From a virus: a DNA stretch of 43,246 nucleotides. Each line of letters starts with the position of its first letter. Position 1 is the stretch's first letter. Shown piece by piece: positions 6,702-14,030 of the stretch. Where the stretch lies: IMG/VR virus record IMGVR_UViG_3300027805_000026, positions 1-43,246 of that record, one strand, 5' to 3'. The notes under the pieces were generated by a model. The model was not told where the DNA came from. It did no database searches and worked only from the letters and a program-made list of their open reading frames with translations. Both the position numbers and the translations under genes were made by a program.

Positions 6702-7696
6702 AGGGGGGCTTAAAAATTAAGGGGGGCGGCAATAAGCCCACCCCCTTGTTTGGTCAATCGCGCTGGCGCTACGAGGCGGGGCGCATGGTCGAAGTAGGGC
6801 GGGCCAAGCAAGAGGTCGGGCACATCTTGATCGCCCGCCCCGACAAAGCGGGTGCAGCACAAGCGCGGCTCAAACAAATGGGGATAGACGCAATGACGCT
6901 GCCCGCAATAACGCCGACCGGATTAAGCGAGGGGATGGCGCAAGTGGGCCATGTCCGATTTGGCGGCGGGACTATTCCGCGCACCCCCGCTTCGCACGGG
7001 GCGGGGCTTTCACACATCGCCGCCCTTTCGATGGGGCGGGCCTATCAATGGGAATGGGTGGGACTTTGGGAGGAGGACGTTTGCGGGACCGGGACATCTT
7101 TACAGGGGCGGGAGGATTTAGAAGGCGCGGGCCTTCAAGAGGGGCGCGGTTCTTGGGATGGCCCGCACTTAAAGGGAGGCACCGATCAACAGGGCCGCGC
7201 ATTTAAGGATGCCCCCCGATCGAAGGGCGCGCGCGTTCAAGAGGTAGCCCCGCAATCAAGGGGCGCGGGATTTGCGGATGGCCCCGGTTTCGATACGCCC
7301 CCGCTTTCAAGGGCGCGCGGTTTAAGAGTGGGGGATTTTTGGGACGCGCTTGAAATCCCCCCGGATTGTGGAGCGGTGTATTTGGGCGGCGCACTTTGGG
7401 GAAGCGCGGATTTCTACGGCGAGCAGATAAGCGAGTGCGGGCTATGGCGCGCTCGCGCGTTGCCGATCAGTTGCACTCACGCGCTGATGATCCACGCGCA
7501 GGCGATGGATGATGTAATTGCATCGTGCGCGCGGATGGACATGACGATTGACGATTGCGTGTCGCGCGCTTGCATCGAAGCAACAACGCAAGGCAAGTGG
7601 TCAACGTGTTTCGTTCAGCCGTGGATCGCGTGGCAACTTGATCGACGCGAGACTTGGCCGCGCGAGTTGATCGAAGAAGTTGAAAGAGAAAAATAA
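6698..7696 (+). CDS. Unusual protein overlapping a 17-bp repeat array
   Basis: 332 residues from a GTG overlapping the previous stop, with AGGAGGT upstream. The N-terminus (about 1-85) and C-terminus (about 235-332; CTHALMIHAQAMDDVIASCARM, cysteine- and tryptophan-containing) look like ordinary protein. The middle (about residues 88-235) is Gly/Arg/Pro/Gln-rich low complexity, because the DNA is a degenerate ~17-bp repeat whose period is not a multiple of three. The repeats were therefore not selected as a protein repeat. The reading frame stays open across the array. No family is recognised. Confidence 0.55.
   Translation: MKGGLKIKGGGNKPTPLFGQSRWRYEAGRMVEVGRAKQEVGHILIARPDKAGAAQARLKQMGIDAMTLPAITPTGLSEGMAQVGHVRFGGGTIPRTPASHGAGLSHIAALSMGRAYQWEWVGLWEEDVCGTGTSLQGREDLEGAGLQEGRGSWDGPHLKGGTDQQGRAFKDAPRSKGARVQEVAPQSRGAGFADGPGFDTPPLSRARGLRVGDFWDALEIPPDCGAVYLGGALWGSADFYGEQISECGLWRARALPISCTHALMIHAQAMDDVIASCARMDMTIDDCVSRACIEATTQGKWSTCFVQPWIAWQLDRRETWPRELIEEVEREK
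6959..7412. repeat. Degenerate ~17-bp tandem repeat array
   Basis: About 27 units of 14-22 bp, mostly 16-17, each a short AT element (TYAAG-like) followed by a GC-rich block. Examples are TCAAGGGGCGCGGGATT at 7256, TCGAAGGGCGCGCGCGT at 7220, TTAAGGATGCCCCCCGA at 7203 and TCAACAGGGCCGCGCAT at 7186. From 7186 to 7307 the spacings are 17,17,17,19,17,17,17. It lies inside a reading frame, upstream of an AT-rich gap and the small terminase gene. Candidate roles are a terminase-recognition (cosB/pac-like) array, replication iterons, or a partition site. Confidence 0.65.
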
Positions 7697-7864
7697 AATT
7701 GTGAACACGCGATGATGTTGACGATCAACAACTTACAAAAACATTTTTTCATTTTGATTTTGAATTTCATTTTTGTTTTTGAAAATTCTTTTTTGATTTC
7801 TTCTTTAGGAAACCTTCCGGGCTTCCAAAGCAAGGGTGGCGAAACTGGGCGTTAATTTTCTAAA
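7697..7864. other. AT-rich gene-free stretch
   Basis: No gene. Runs of T dominate 7741-7806 with recurring ATTTTGA / TTTTTGA elements, in strong contrast to the GC-rich surroundings. A perfect inverted repeat GTTGA-CGA-TCAAC lies at 7717-7729. The stretch could be a DNA-unwinding or bendable element working with the repeat array, or a promoter region for the packaging genes. Confidence 0.5.
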
Positions 7865-7892
7865 TGTCCCCTAATCGACCTAAAAGGGGACA
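7865..7892. other. Perfect inverted repeat TGTCCCCT / AGGGGACA
   Basis: 8-bp arms at 7865-7872 and 7885-7892 around a 12-nt loop, ending 2 nt before TTGACA. It could be an operator or an mRNA hairpin. There is no U-run, so a simple terminator is unlikely. Confidence 0.5.
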
Positions 7893-7894
7893 GG

Positions 7895-7900
7895 TTGACA
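7895..7900 (+). promoter_or_regulatory. TTGACA start-associated site, +21 to ATG
   Basis: TTGACA with its first T 21 nt before the ATG at 7916. See the sites at 16724, 19093, 24218, 25037 and 39123 for the same arrangement. Confidence 0.55.
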
Positions 7901-7915
7901 GGCGCGGGGGACAAG

Positions 7916-8581
7916 ATGACCGTCCGCGCCCTTGCCGCCGCTCTTGGAATGTCCCCGAACGGGGCGCACAAGTGCATTCAGCGCGGGATGCCTACCGAGT
8001 CCGTCGAAGCCGCCGAGTCGTGGCGCAGGCGCAACGGGAGGAGCAAGCTCACAAGCCCCGCAAGAGCAATCGCCGCTACCGCAATCGTCGGAGCGATCAC
8101 CGCCCCGGCGCAGCCTCCAGAGGTCATCGACGAGATGAACCGCCGCGCCGAGGAATTAGTAGCCGAGCCAGTAAAGCAGCACACCGAAACCGATAGCTGC
8201 CGGGAGGCACTCAACGAGCAGAGGCAGCTACGCAAGCACGCCGCCGCGCAAGTCGCCCGCCTTCACCACTCCGGGGACATCGAAGCCTCCCGCCGATGGG
8301 CGCAGACGCACCAGCAATACCTTGCCAAGCAAGTCGCCTACGAGCGGCAGATCCGCGACTTAATGGAACGCGACCGAAGCACGATGCAAGTCGAGGACGC
8401 CGAGCGCACCTTCCGCGCCGTCCTGCAAGACGTTCGCACGATCGCCGCCTCTATGCCTGCGGCCCTCGCTGCCAAGGTCAACCCGCAAGACCCGCACCTC
8501 GCGCAGAAGCTCTTGGAGGAGTGGCGCGATAAGACCCTGTTCAAAGCCATTTATGAAAACCGTAACACTGCCGCTGGATAA
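7916..8581 (+). CDS. Terminase small subunit-like protein
   Basis: 221 residues. The N-terminal helix-turn-helix (TVRALAAALGMSPNGAHKCIQRGMP) resembles the gpNu1-type DNA-recognition head. A long helical, basic middle follows (ERQIRDLMERDRSTMQVEDAER), with a C-terminal segment expected to contact the large subunit. It lies upstream of the large terminase with two genes between. ATG at 7916 is preferred over the in-frame TTG at 7895, because that TTG belongs to the recurrent TTGACA element. It would bind the packaging start site on phage DNA. Confidence 0.65.
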   Translation: MTVRALAAALGMSPNGAHKCIQRGMPTESVEAAESWRRRNGRSKLTSPARAIAATAIVGAITAPAQPPEVIDEMNRRAEELVAEPVKQHTETDSCREALNEQRQLRKHAAAQVARLHHSGDIEASRRWAQTHQQYLAKQVAYERQIRDLMERDRSTMQVEDAERTFRAVLQDVRTIAASMPAALAAKVNPQDPHLAQKLLEEWRDKTLFKAIYENRNTAAG

Positions 8582-9068
8582 GCTCATCCCCTACGCGGGC
8601 AACCCCCGCAAAAACGATCACGCCGTCGAAGCCGTAGCCTCCGCGATTAAACGCTTTGGCTTCCGCGTCCCGGTCTTGGCGAAGTCGGACGGCTCGCTCA
8701 TCGACGGGCATCTGCGCGTCAAAGCCGCCAAGCACCTCGGCATGGAGGAAGTCCCCGTTGTGCTCTGCGACGATTTGAGCGAGGCCGACATCAAGGCGTT
8801 GCGAATTTCTATTAACCGCATAGCCGAGCTTGCCGATTGGGATTCCGAGTTGTTGAGCGCGGAGCTTGAGGGGTTGGCGGCGGAAGGGTTTTCGATTGAA
8901 GACTTGGGCTTTGATGAAGGGGCGCTGGAAAGCCTCGGCGCATTTACGCCACAGCAAGGCACAGAATCTGCGCCCGAATCAAGCGCACAAGAAATCAACG
9001 TCAACGAGTTTGCGCTTGAGCACACTTGCCCGCGCTGCGGCTTTGAGTTCAACAGCAAGACCGAATGA
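8553..9068 (+). CDS. ParB N-terminal-domain protein with zinc knuckle
   Basis: 171 residues. PLDKLIPYAGNPRKNDHAVE and VLAKSDGSLIDGHLRVKAAK are the ParB/Srx hallmark boxes ('NPR.' and 'liDGH.R..AA'). The C-terminus ends with CPRCGFEF, a short zinc-ribbon-like knuckle. The standard ParB helix-turn-helix is missing. This short form is often found next to phage DNA methylases and terminases, exactly as here. It overlaps the small-terminase end by 29 nt. It probably assists methylation or packaging. A partition role is less likely. Confidence 0.75.
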   Translation: MKTVTLPLDKLIPYAGNPRKNDHAVEAVASAIKRFGFRVPVLAKSDGSLIDGHLRVKAAKHLGMEEVPVVLCDDLSEADIKALRISINRIAELADWDSELLSAELEGLAAEGFSIEDLGFDEGALESLGAFTPQQGTESAPESSAQEINVNEFALEHTCPRCGFEFNSKTE

Positions 9069-10108
9069 AAAATCCCTGCTCCTGGCTATTGTCCGACTTG
9101 GACAAAGTGCCGAAGAACGGGCTCAAGGTTATGTCGACTTTTGCCTGCGGCGGCGGCTCGTCGATGGGATACAAGCGGGCTGGCTGCGATGTTATTGCCG
9201 CCAACGACATCGACCCAGAAATGGCGTGGCACTACAAGCGCAACGTCAATCCCAAGCACTATTTCCTTTGCCCAATCCGTGACTTGCTGACCGCCGATTT
9301 ACCGGACGAGCTTTTCAATCTGGACATCCTCGACGGATCGCCGCCGTGCTCGACCTTCAGCATGGCAGGAAGCAGGGAAAAAGCGTGGGGCAAAAAGAAA
9401 CACTTCCGCGAAGGACAAGCAGAGCAAGTGCTGTCCGATTTGTTTTTTGATTGGCTCGACCTTGTTGCGCGTCTCAAGCCGCGCGTTGCGATTGCCGAAA
9501 ATGTGAAGGGAATGATCCTTGGCAATGCGAAGGGATACACAAAGCTTGTGATGAAAAGGTTTCAGAGCATCGGATATAGAGCGCAACTGTTCTTAATCAA
9601 CTCGGCCGATTGCGGAGTTCCGCAACGGCGGGAACGAGTGTTTTTTTGCGCTATTCGTAACGATATAAAACGATCACAGCTCAAGCTTGCGCCAAAGCAT
9701 CGGTGGATTGCGTCGGCCCAAGCGATCAACGATTTGAAAAATTTAACTCCCGCAGAACAAGAAGAAACAAAGTTCACAGCAAACACGGACAAAGATTGGT
9801 GGCCGCGAACATTACCTGGCGAAGATTACGGAGCGGCAGTAATTCGTGCGGGACTACCGGTAAAGTTTTGGAATCACAAAAAACTCGCCGCCGATTTGCC
9901 CAGTCTATCGCTTACAGCTCTTGAACAACACAAGCACTGGACGGAGCCGCGACGATTAACTTTCCGCGAGTGGAAACGACTCGGCAGTTTCCCCGATGAC
10001 TACGCAGCCAAGTCCGACAAGATCGGTAAATACATGATCGGCATGAGCGTCCCGCCTAAAATGACCGAAGTCGTCGCCCGTGCTGTAATTGACCAATGGC
10101 TGCGCTAA
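9065..10108 (+). CDS. DNA (cytosine-5) methyltransferase
   Basis: 347 residues with the C5-methylase motifs in order: motif I FACGGGSSMG (about 26-35), motif IV GSPPCSTFS with catalytic Cys near 95, motif VI ENVKGM (about 145), motif VIII QRRERVFF (about 188) and motif X GMSVPP near the end. It transfers a methyl group from SAM to C5 of cytosine in a specific site. No restriction partner is visible, so it is probably an orphan methylase. It is coupled to the ParB-like gene and overlaps the large terminase, suggesting protection of phage DNA before or during packaging. Confidence 0.9.
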   Translation: MKNPCSWLLSDLDKVPKNGLKVMSTFACGGGSSMGYKRAGCDVIAANDIDPEMAWHYKRNVNPKHYFLCPIRDLLTADLPDELFNLDILDGSPPCSTFSMAGSREKAWGKKKHFREGQAEQVLSDLFFDWLDLVARLKPRVAIAENVKGMILGNAKGYTKLVMKRFQSIGYRAQLFLINSADCGVPQRRERVFFCAIRNDIKRSQLKLAPKHRWIASAQAINDLKNLTPAEQEETKFTANTDKDWWPRTLPGEDYGAAVIRAGLPVKFWNHKKLAADLPSLSLTALEQHKHWTEPRRLTFREWKRLGSFPDDYAAKSDKIGKYMIGMSVPPKMTEVVARAVIDQWLR

Positions 10109-11895
10109 CACAACAACTTGACCGCAGCCTCCGCGATGTCTTCGCCCCGGTCGATACCCGCGAGGTCTGGGAGTGGGCCGAGGATGAGATCGTCCTAACC
10201 CGCCGCCAAACGGAAACACCGGGGCCGTATTCAACCCTGCTCACGCCTTACATCCGCGAGCCGCTAAATTGCTTTGCCGATCCTCGCGTGACCGACCTCG
10301 CCCTTTGTTTCGGGTCGCAGACCAGCAAGACCACGGCAATGATGATCGGTGCGGCGTGGCGCATGGTGAACAATCCCGTGCCGACCATCTGGGTCATGCC
10401 GAGCGAGGGGCTTGCCCGGAGCTTTAGCGAGAACCGCTGGCAACCGATGGTCGATGACTGCGACAAGCTCCGCGCGCTCAAGCCGAGCAACGTGCATCGC
10501 TTCAAAACGCTGGAGCAGCAATTCCGCGACTGCACCTTGACTTTTATCGGTTCTAACTCTCCCGCGAACCTTGCCTCCCGCCCTGCGGGCTTGCTGGTCA
10601 TGGACGAGACAGACAAGTTTGCCACGCCGAGCGACCGCGAAGCCGGGGCCGTCTCCTTGGCCGAGAACCGCACGAAAGCCTACACCAACGCCCTGCGGGT
10701 CAAATCCTCGACGCCGACCACCCCGGAGGGGGAAATCTGGCAAGCCTTCCAGCAAGGCGACCAGCGTTTCTTTTTCCTGCCCTGCCCGCATTGCGGAGCG
10801 ATGCAGCGTCTGGTCTGGCAGCAAGTCAAGTGGGATACCAAGGCCCGCGCGGAAGACGGCGCATGGAACGAGGATGCCGTGCGCGCCTCGGCTTACTACG
10901 AGTGCGAGAAGTGCCAAGGCAAGATTACGGACGGACACAAAACGCGAATGCTCCGCGCCGGGGAGTGGAGGGCGAGCAACCCGAATGCCTCGCAGGGTCG
11001 CCGCAGCTATCACCTCAATTCGCTCTATGCCCCGTGGAGGTCGTGCGGCTTTGGCGAGCTTGCCGTGGTGTTCCTGCGCCAGAAAGCCTCCCTCTTGGGC
11101 TTGCAGGACTTTATCAATGGTGCGTTAGCCGAGCCATGGGTCGATGACGCAGACAAGGCCGAGGAGGTCAAGGCGAGCGCGAGTGATTACATGAGCGGCG
11201 ACCGCTGGGAGGAGGCAGAGTTTTCCGCGATGACCGTGGACGTGCAAGATGCCGGGGGCCGTCACTTCTGGGCCGTCATCCGCGATTGGAGCAAGGACGG
11301 ACGCTCGCGCGGTCGATGGGCGGGGCGCGTCGAAACTTGGGATGACCTTGAGCGCATCCGCGAAGAAAACGAAATCCGCCCGCCGTGCGTCTTCGTCGAT
11401 TCCGCCTTCGCCTCGCGCGAAGTTTATTTCGCCTGCTGCCGCTTCGGCTATGTCGCGCTGCGCGGCAGCGACAACGAGAGTTTCACGTGGAACGACAACG
11501 GGCGCAAAGTGCAACGCGCTTACGCTCGCCCGGAGCGCGGCGATCCTGCGGGCGGCGGAAGATGGGACGCCGGGACGCTCGCGCGTCGAACGTGTCCGCT
11601 CATCAAGTTTTCCGCGCCAACGTGTGAAGACATCCTCGACGCACTACGCCGTGCCGATCCGGTGCGATGGGAGTTTCCGAAGGACTTCCCGCTTGATTGG
11701 CATGAACACATGGCAAGCACCGTGAAGAAGCGCACGCGCAACGCGATTACGGGCGCGGTCAAAGCGCAATGGGTCGTGGTGAAAGGCAGGCCAAACCACT
11801 TGAGGGACTGCGAGAAAATGCAGGTCGTAGCCGCCCTGCTCGCCAAGGTCTTAACTCCTGCCGCCGAGCGCCCCAAAGAGAAGGCGATCCCGTAA
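10096..11895 (+). CDS. terL: Terminase large subunit, GpA family
   Basis: 599 residues. Segment VWEWAEDEIVLTRRQTETPGP near the start, the Walker-A variant GSQTSKTT (73-80), Walker B LLVMDETDK (about 166-174), a zinc-ribbon-like pair CPHCGAM and CEKCQG, and a C-terminal nuclease region with FVDSAF are typical of the lambda gpA-type terminase. It pumps DNA into the prohead with ATP and cuts concatemers. The 599 residues are within the family range. It overlaps the methylase end by 13 nt. The GpA type suggests cos-type or related packaging, but no cos site can be read directly. Confidence 0.92.
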   Translation: MAALTQQLDRSLRDVFAPVDTREVWEWAEDEIVLTRRQTETPGPYSTLLTPYIREPLNCFADPRVTDLALCFGSQTSKTTAMMIGAAWRMVNNPVPTIWVMPSEGLARSFSENRWQPMVDDCDKLRALKPSNVHRFKTLEQQFRDCTLTFIGSNSPANLASRPAGLLVMDETDKFATPSDREAGAVSLAENRTKAYTNALRVKSSTPTTPEGEIWQAFQQGDQRFFFLPCPHCGAMQRLVWQQVKWDTKARAEDGAWNEDAVRASAYYECEKCQGKITDGHKTRMLRAGEWRASNPNASQGRRSYHLNSLYAPWRSCGFGELAVVFLRQKASLLGLQDFINGALAEPWVDDADKAEEVKASASDYMSGDRWEEAEFSAMTVDVQDAGGRHFWAVIRDWSKDGRSRGRWAGRVETWDDLERIREENEIRPPCVFVDSAFASREVYFACCRFGYVALRGSDNESFTWNDNGRKVQRAYARPERGDPAGGGRWDAGTLARRTCPLIKFSAPTCEDILDALRRADPVRWEFPKDFPLDWHEHMASTVKKRTRNAITGAVKAQWVVVKGRPNHLRDCEKMQVVAALLAKVLTPAAERPKEKAIP

Positions 11896-11957
11896 AGCGG
11901 TCATTTGCAGGGGTTTAGGGGGGTGAAAAAAAAGATAAAAAAAGGTGAATCTTTTTC

Positions 11958-11986
11958 TTTACAAAGGCAAGCGGTTGTCTTAACTT
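11958..11986 (+). promoter_or_regulatory. Promoter for the 11996 gene group
   Basis: TTTACA (11958-11963), a 17-nt spacer and TAACTT (11981-11986), preceded by A-tracts (11926-11943) as in the early promoter. TTGTCCTTGT overlaps the -10 and continues almost to the ATG at 11996, which would put the transcript start at or next to the start codon. The region 11896-11957 holds no gene. Confidence 0.55.
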
Positions 11987-11995
11987 GTCCTTGTT

Positions 11996-12241
11996 ATGAG
12001 AACACAGAACACAAAGACGGGCGCGGGGAACTCCACCGCCGTGCTTCAATACAAAGTGCGCAGCAAGATCAGTAATGCGTTTTGGGGTAGCACGGCAGAC
12101 TTCACCAACCCGGCAAGTCTTTACCGCGAACAAGTCGGATTTTTCTTCAAAGAAGATGCCGCAAAATTGCTCAACAAGGCTGAGGTCGAATCGCTTTATC
12201 GCAGCTTCGATCCTTGCACGCTTGAACTCGTTGTTTGCTAA
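11996..12241 (+). CDS. 81-residue hypothetical protein
   Basis: A small protein (begins MRTQNTKTGAGN; later VRSKISNAFWGSTADFTN and FFFKEDAAKLLNKAE). It starts 9 nt after a -10 box, so the message may be leaderless, and its first codons contain the GAACACAGAACA motif. It heads a group of accessory genes between the large terminase and the portal. No family is recognised. Confidence 0.55.
   Translation: MRTQNTKTGAGNSTAVLQYKVRSKISNAFWGSTADFTNPASLYREQVGFFFKEDAAKLLNKAEVESLYRSFDPCTLELVVC
12000..12011 (+). promoter_or_regulatory. Start-associated motif GAACACAGAACA, copy 5
   Basis: An exact copy beginning in the second codon of the gene at 11996. Here the motif sits just inside the coding region at the probable 5' end of the mRNA. 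Confidence 0.7.
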
Positions 12242-12255
12242 CCGGAGGACGAACA

Positions 12256-12456
12256 ATGACAACGACCAACACCGAAACCCTCGCATCCGTTAAATCCCGC
12301 CAAGTCATTTGGGTTGATTGGATGCAGAAGGCGACCGCAGGACTTTCCGACGATTCGCTTGTCGAAGTCACAACGCAGCGCACGCCGTTTGGCGACTACT
12401 GCCTCGGTATTAAGAAAGCGGAACCGCTCAAGATAGAAGGGGGATTTCAAGGATGA
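12256..12456 (+). CDS. 66-residue hypothetical protein
   Basis: ATG at 12256, preceded by CCGGAGGA. The sequence contains SVKSRQVIWVDWMQKATAGL and ends with KIEGGFQG, and its stop overlaps a tiny following frame. An in-frame TTG at 12235 is possible but lacks a ribosome site. No family is recognised. Confidence 0.5.
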   Translation: MTTTNTETLASVKSRQVIWVDWMQKATAGLSDDSLVEVTTQRTPFGDYCLGIKKAEPLKIEGGFQG

Positions 12457-12539
12457 CTTCCCTCCCGCCCTGCCACGCGCAGGGCGGCATGGGACGCCAG
12501 ACGGCGAACCACGATCAGCGGCGGCAACCGCTGAAATAA
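12453..12539 (+). CDS. 28-residue putative microprotein over a hairpin
   Basis: An ATGA-coupled frame (MTSLPPCHAQGGMGRQTANH...). It contains a perfect 9-bp stem, CCGCCCTGC / GCAGGGCGG. The coding potential is doubtful, since the DNA may simply be a structured spacer. It is kept because of the exact coupling to the upstream gene. Confidence 0.3.
   Translation: MTSLPPCHAQGGMGRQTANHDQRRQPLK
12465..12487 (+). terminator. Perfect 9-bp hairpin
   Basis: CCGCCCTGC - CACGC - GCAGGGCGG. It is very stable but has no U-run directly after it, so it may attenuate or stabilise the mRNA between the accessory genes. Confidence 0.4.
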
Positions 12540-12546
12540 AAAGAAA

Positions 12547-12558
12547 GAACACAGAACA
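12547..12558 (+). promoter_or_regulatory. Start-associated motif GAACACAGAACA, copy 6
   Basis: An exact copy directly abutting the ATG at 12559 (0 nt spacer). It is preceded by AAAAAGAAA. Confidence 0.75.
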
Positions 12559-13308
12559 ATGATAAGCACACTCGAAACCATCGGATCGCTTAACCTCGAT
12601 CCCGTCACCGCCGAACACGGTGCAACAACGGTCAGCAATCGCTATGGGTTCATCTCGACCCAGACGTTGCTGAATAACCTTGCAACCGAAGGATTCACCC
12701 CGCGCGCCGTGCAGGTCGCTCGCGTGAACAAGCAGGAACGTCAAGGCTTTCAAAAGCACATCGTTCGCTTGCAGCACCGCGACATGATGCCGATGCAGCT
12801 AAATGAGTTTCGGCCCGAAATCGTGCTGGTCAATTCGCACGATGCCAGCACGAGCCTCAAGCTGATGCTCGGTATGTTCCGCCTCGTTTGCACAAACGGC
12901 CTCGTCATTGGCGAGTCCGTCTTCTGCCATCGCTTCATTCACCGCGACATTAACGTCGAGAGCGTGAACGCGGCGGCGGTTAGCCTTACGCAAATGCTGC
13001 CGCAGCTTGAAGAGCGTGTAAGCGCAATGAAGGCCCACGCGATGACCCCGGCAGAGACGGATCGCTTCAATAAGCAAGCCGCCCTGCTTCGCTGGGATGA
13101 CGAGCAGAAAGCCGCGCAAGCCGCTTACTATCTGGGCCGTGGCCGCAGATACGAAGACGGGCAAGACAACCTGTGGCACGCTTACAATCGTGTGCAGGAA
13201 AACATCATCAAAGGACGGCGCGGCAGTATTCGCAGGATTACAAGCGCGGCCAAGGATGTCGAAATCAACCGCGACCTCTGGAACCTCGCGGCGGGATTCC
13301 TCAACTAA
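12559..13308 (+). CDS. DUF932 family protein
   Basis: 249 residues. VSNRYGFISTQTLLNNLATEGF, the central MMPMQLNEFRPEIVLVNSHDA...LMLGMFRLVCTNGLVIGE and LRWDDEQKAAQAAYYL match the DUF932/phage-plasmid-like protein family ('E.vl.NSHDg...f.l..g.fRlvC.NGl'). The family is common in phages and plasmids and has no settled biochemical role. The gene follows the GAACACAGAACA motif directly. Confidence 0.8.
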   Translation: MISTLETIGSLNLDPVTAEHGATTVSNRYGFISTQTLLNNLATEGFTPRAVQVARVNKQERQGFQKHIVRLQHRDMMPMQLNEFRPEIVLVNSHDASTSLKLMLGMFRLVCTNGLVIGESVFCHRFIHRDINVESVNAAAVSLTQMLPQLEERVSAMKAHAMTPAETDRFNKQAALLRWDDEQKAAQAAYYLGRGRRYEDGQDNLWHAYNRVQENIIKGRRGSIRRITSAAKDVEINRDLWNLAAGFLN

Positions 13309-13317
13309 GCAAGCACA

Positions 13318-13342
13318 GGCGGGGAGTCCGATCCTCCCCGCC
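13318..13342 (+). terminator. Hairpin after the DUF932 gene
   Basis: Perfect 8-bp arms GGCGGGGA and TCCCCGCC with a 9-nt loop, in the gap 13309-13353. The following bases are not U-rich, so it is a weak or factor-dependent terminator at best. Confidence 0.4.
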
Positions 13343-13353
13343 GCCTTACTGCA

Positions 13354-13539
13354 ATGAACATCTACGCCATCCATCAAACCGCCGCCACCTTCAACGCCAG
13401 CAACGACTACGATCTTGCCGCCGCGCTGAAGCTCACGGAAGTCCTCATCAGCCACGTTCACACCGTGCAACTGGCTCGCATCAAAGCCGCCGATCCGCAA
13501 CTTGAGTTGCCTATCGGCTTAGACGAGGAGGCGGCATGA
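13354..13539 (+). CDS. 61-residue hypothetical protein
   Basis: A short helical protein (YAIHQTAATFNASNDYDLAA, ending PIGLDEEAA). Its stop overlaps the next start, with GAGGAGG just upstream of that start. No family is recognised. Confidence 0.5.
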   Translation: MNIYAIHQTAATFNASNDYDLAAALKLTEVLISHVHTVQLARIKAADPQLELPIGLDEEAA

Positions 13540-14030
13540 CCTTCACCGAACAAACAGGCTTTCGCCGTAGCGGGCCGAATGCCATCTGCCAAGACCACGA
13601 AGCCCTGCTCGCCGTGCGCGAGTTTACCTTTGATTTGCAGGACGAAGATTTCGTCCGGTATTTTGAAGATCGCACCGGGGTTCGCATCACATGGTCGCCG
13701 CGCTGCGACTACGAGTTCCCCTTCGCCTGCTCCGACAAGGAATGGCAGCAAGTCTGCCGCGACATCATGGCAGACGAGGACACGCCGACCCGCATCCTGC
13801 GCGGCAAGCTGGAAGATGCGTGGGAGCTATGGCAGGCCGAGCTTGAGCGCGAGCGCGGCACACGCAAGGTCGAGCGGATGCGCGGCATCTTCCCGACCCG
13901 CGCGGTCAAGGCCACCAAGGCGGAAGCCGAGGCCGTTGCCCTTGCCGACCGCATGGAGCCGACGAACCTTGTGTTTGCCGAGTTCGACCGAGACGAGTAT
14001 ATCGTAACCGCCAGCCCCTACGCAGTATGA
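13536..14030 (+). CDS. 164-residue hypothetical protein
   Basis: An ATGA-coupled acidic protein. An N-terminal part with LAVREFTFDLQDEDFVRYFEDRT is followed by a helical, charged segment (DAWELWQAELERERGTRKVERM) and a C-terminal strand-rich end (NLVFAEFDRDEYIVTAS). No catalytic motif or family is recognised. Confidence 0.55.
   Translation: MTFTEQTGFRRSGPNAICQDHEALLAVREFTFDLQDEDFVRYFEDRTGVRITWSPRCDYEFPFACSDKEWQQVCRDIMADEDTPTRILRGKLEDAWELWQAELERERGTRKVERMRGIFPTRAVKATKAEAEAVALADRMEPTNLVFAEFDRDEYIVTASPYAV

Noticed and set aside
7203-7394. Proline-rich minus-strand frame in the repeat array
   Set aside because: Its composition follows directly from the GC-rich repeats. No start signal is visible.
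6959-7412. CRISPR array
   Set aside because: Units are ~17 bp, degenerate and contiguous, with no constant repeat/unique spacer alternation and no cas genes.
5539-9068. A plasmid-type ParA/ParB partition system
   Set aside because: Two ParB-like domains exist, but no ParA ATPase was found, and the 8553 protein lacks a ParB helix-turn-helix.
9065-10108. Full restriction-modification system
   Set aside because: No endonuclease gene adjoins the methylase; neighbours are a ParB-like protein and terminase.
10264-11514. Minus-strand frames opposite the large terminase
   Set aside because: Shadow frames in GC-rich DNA; the terminase motifs on the plus strand explain the conservation.
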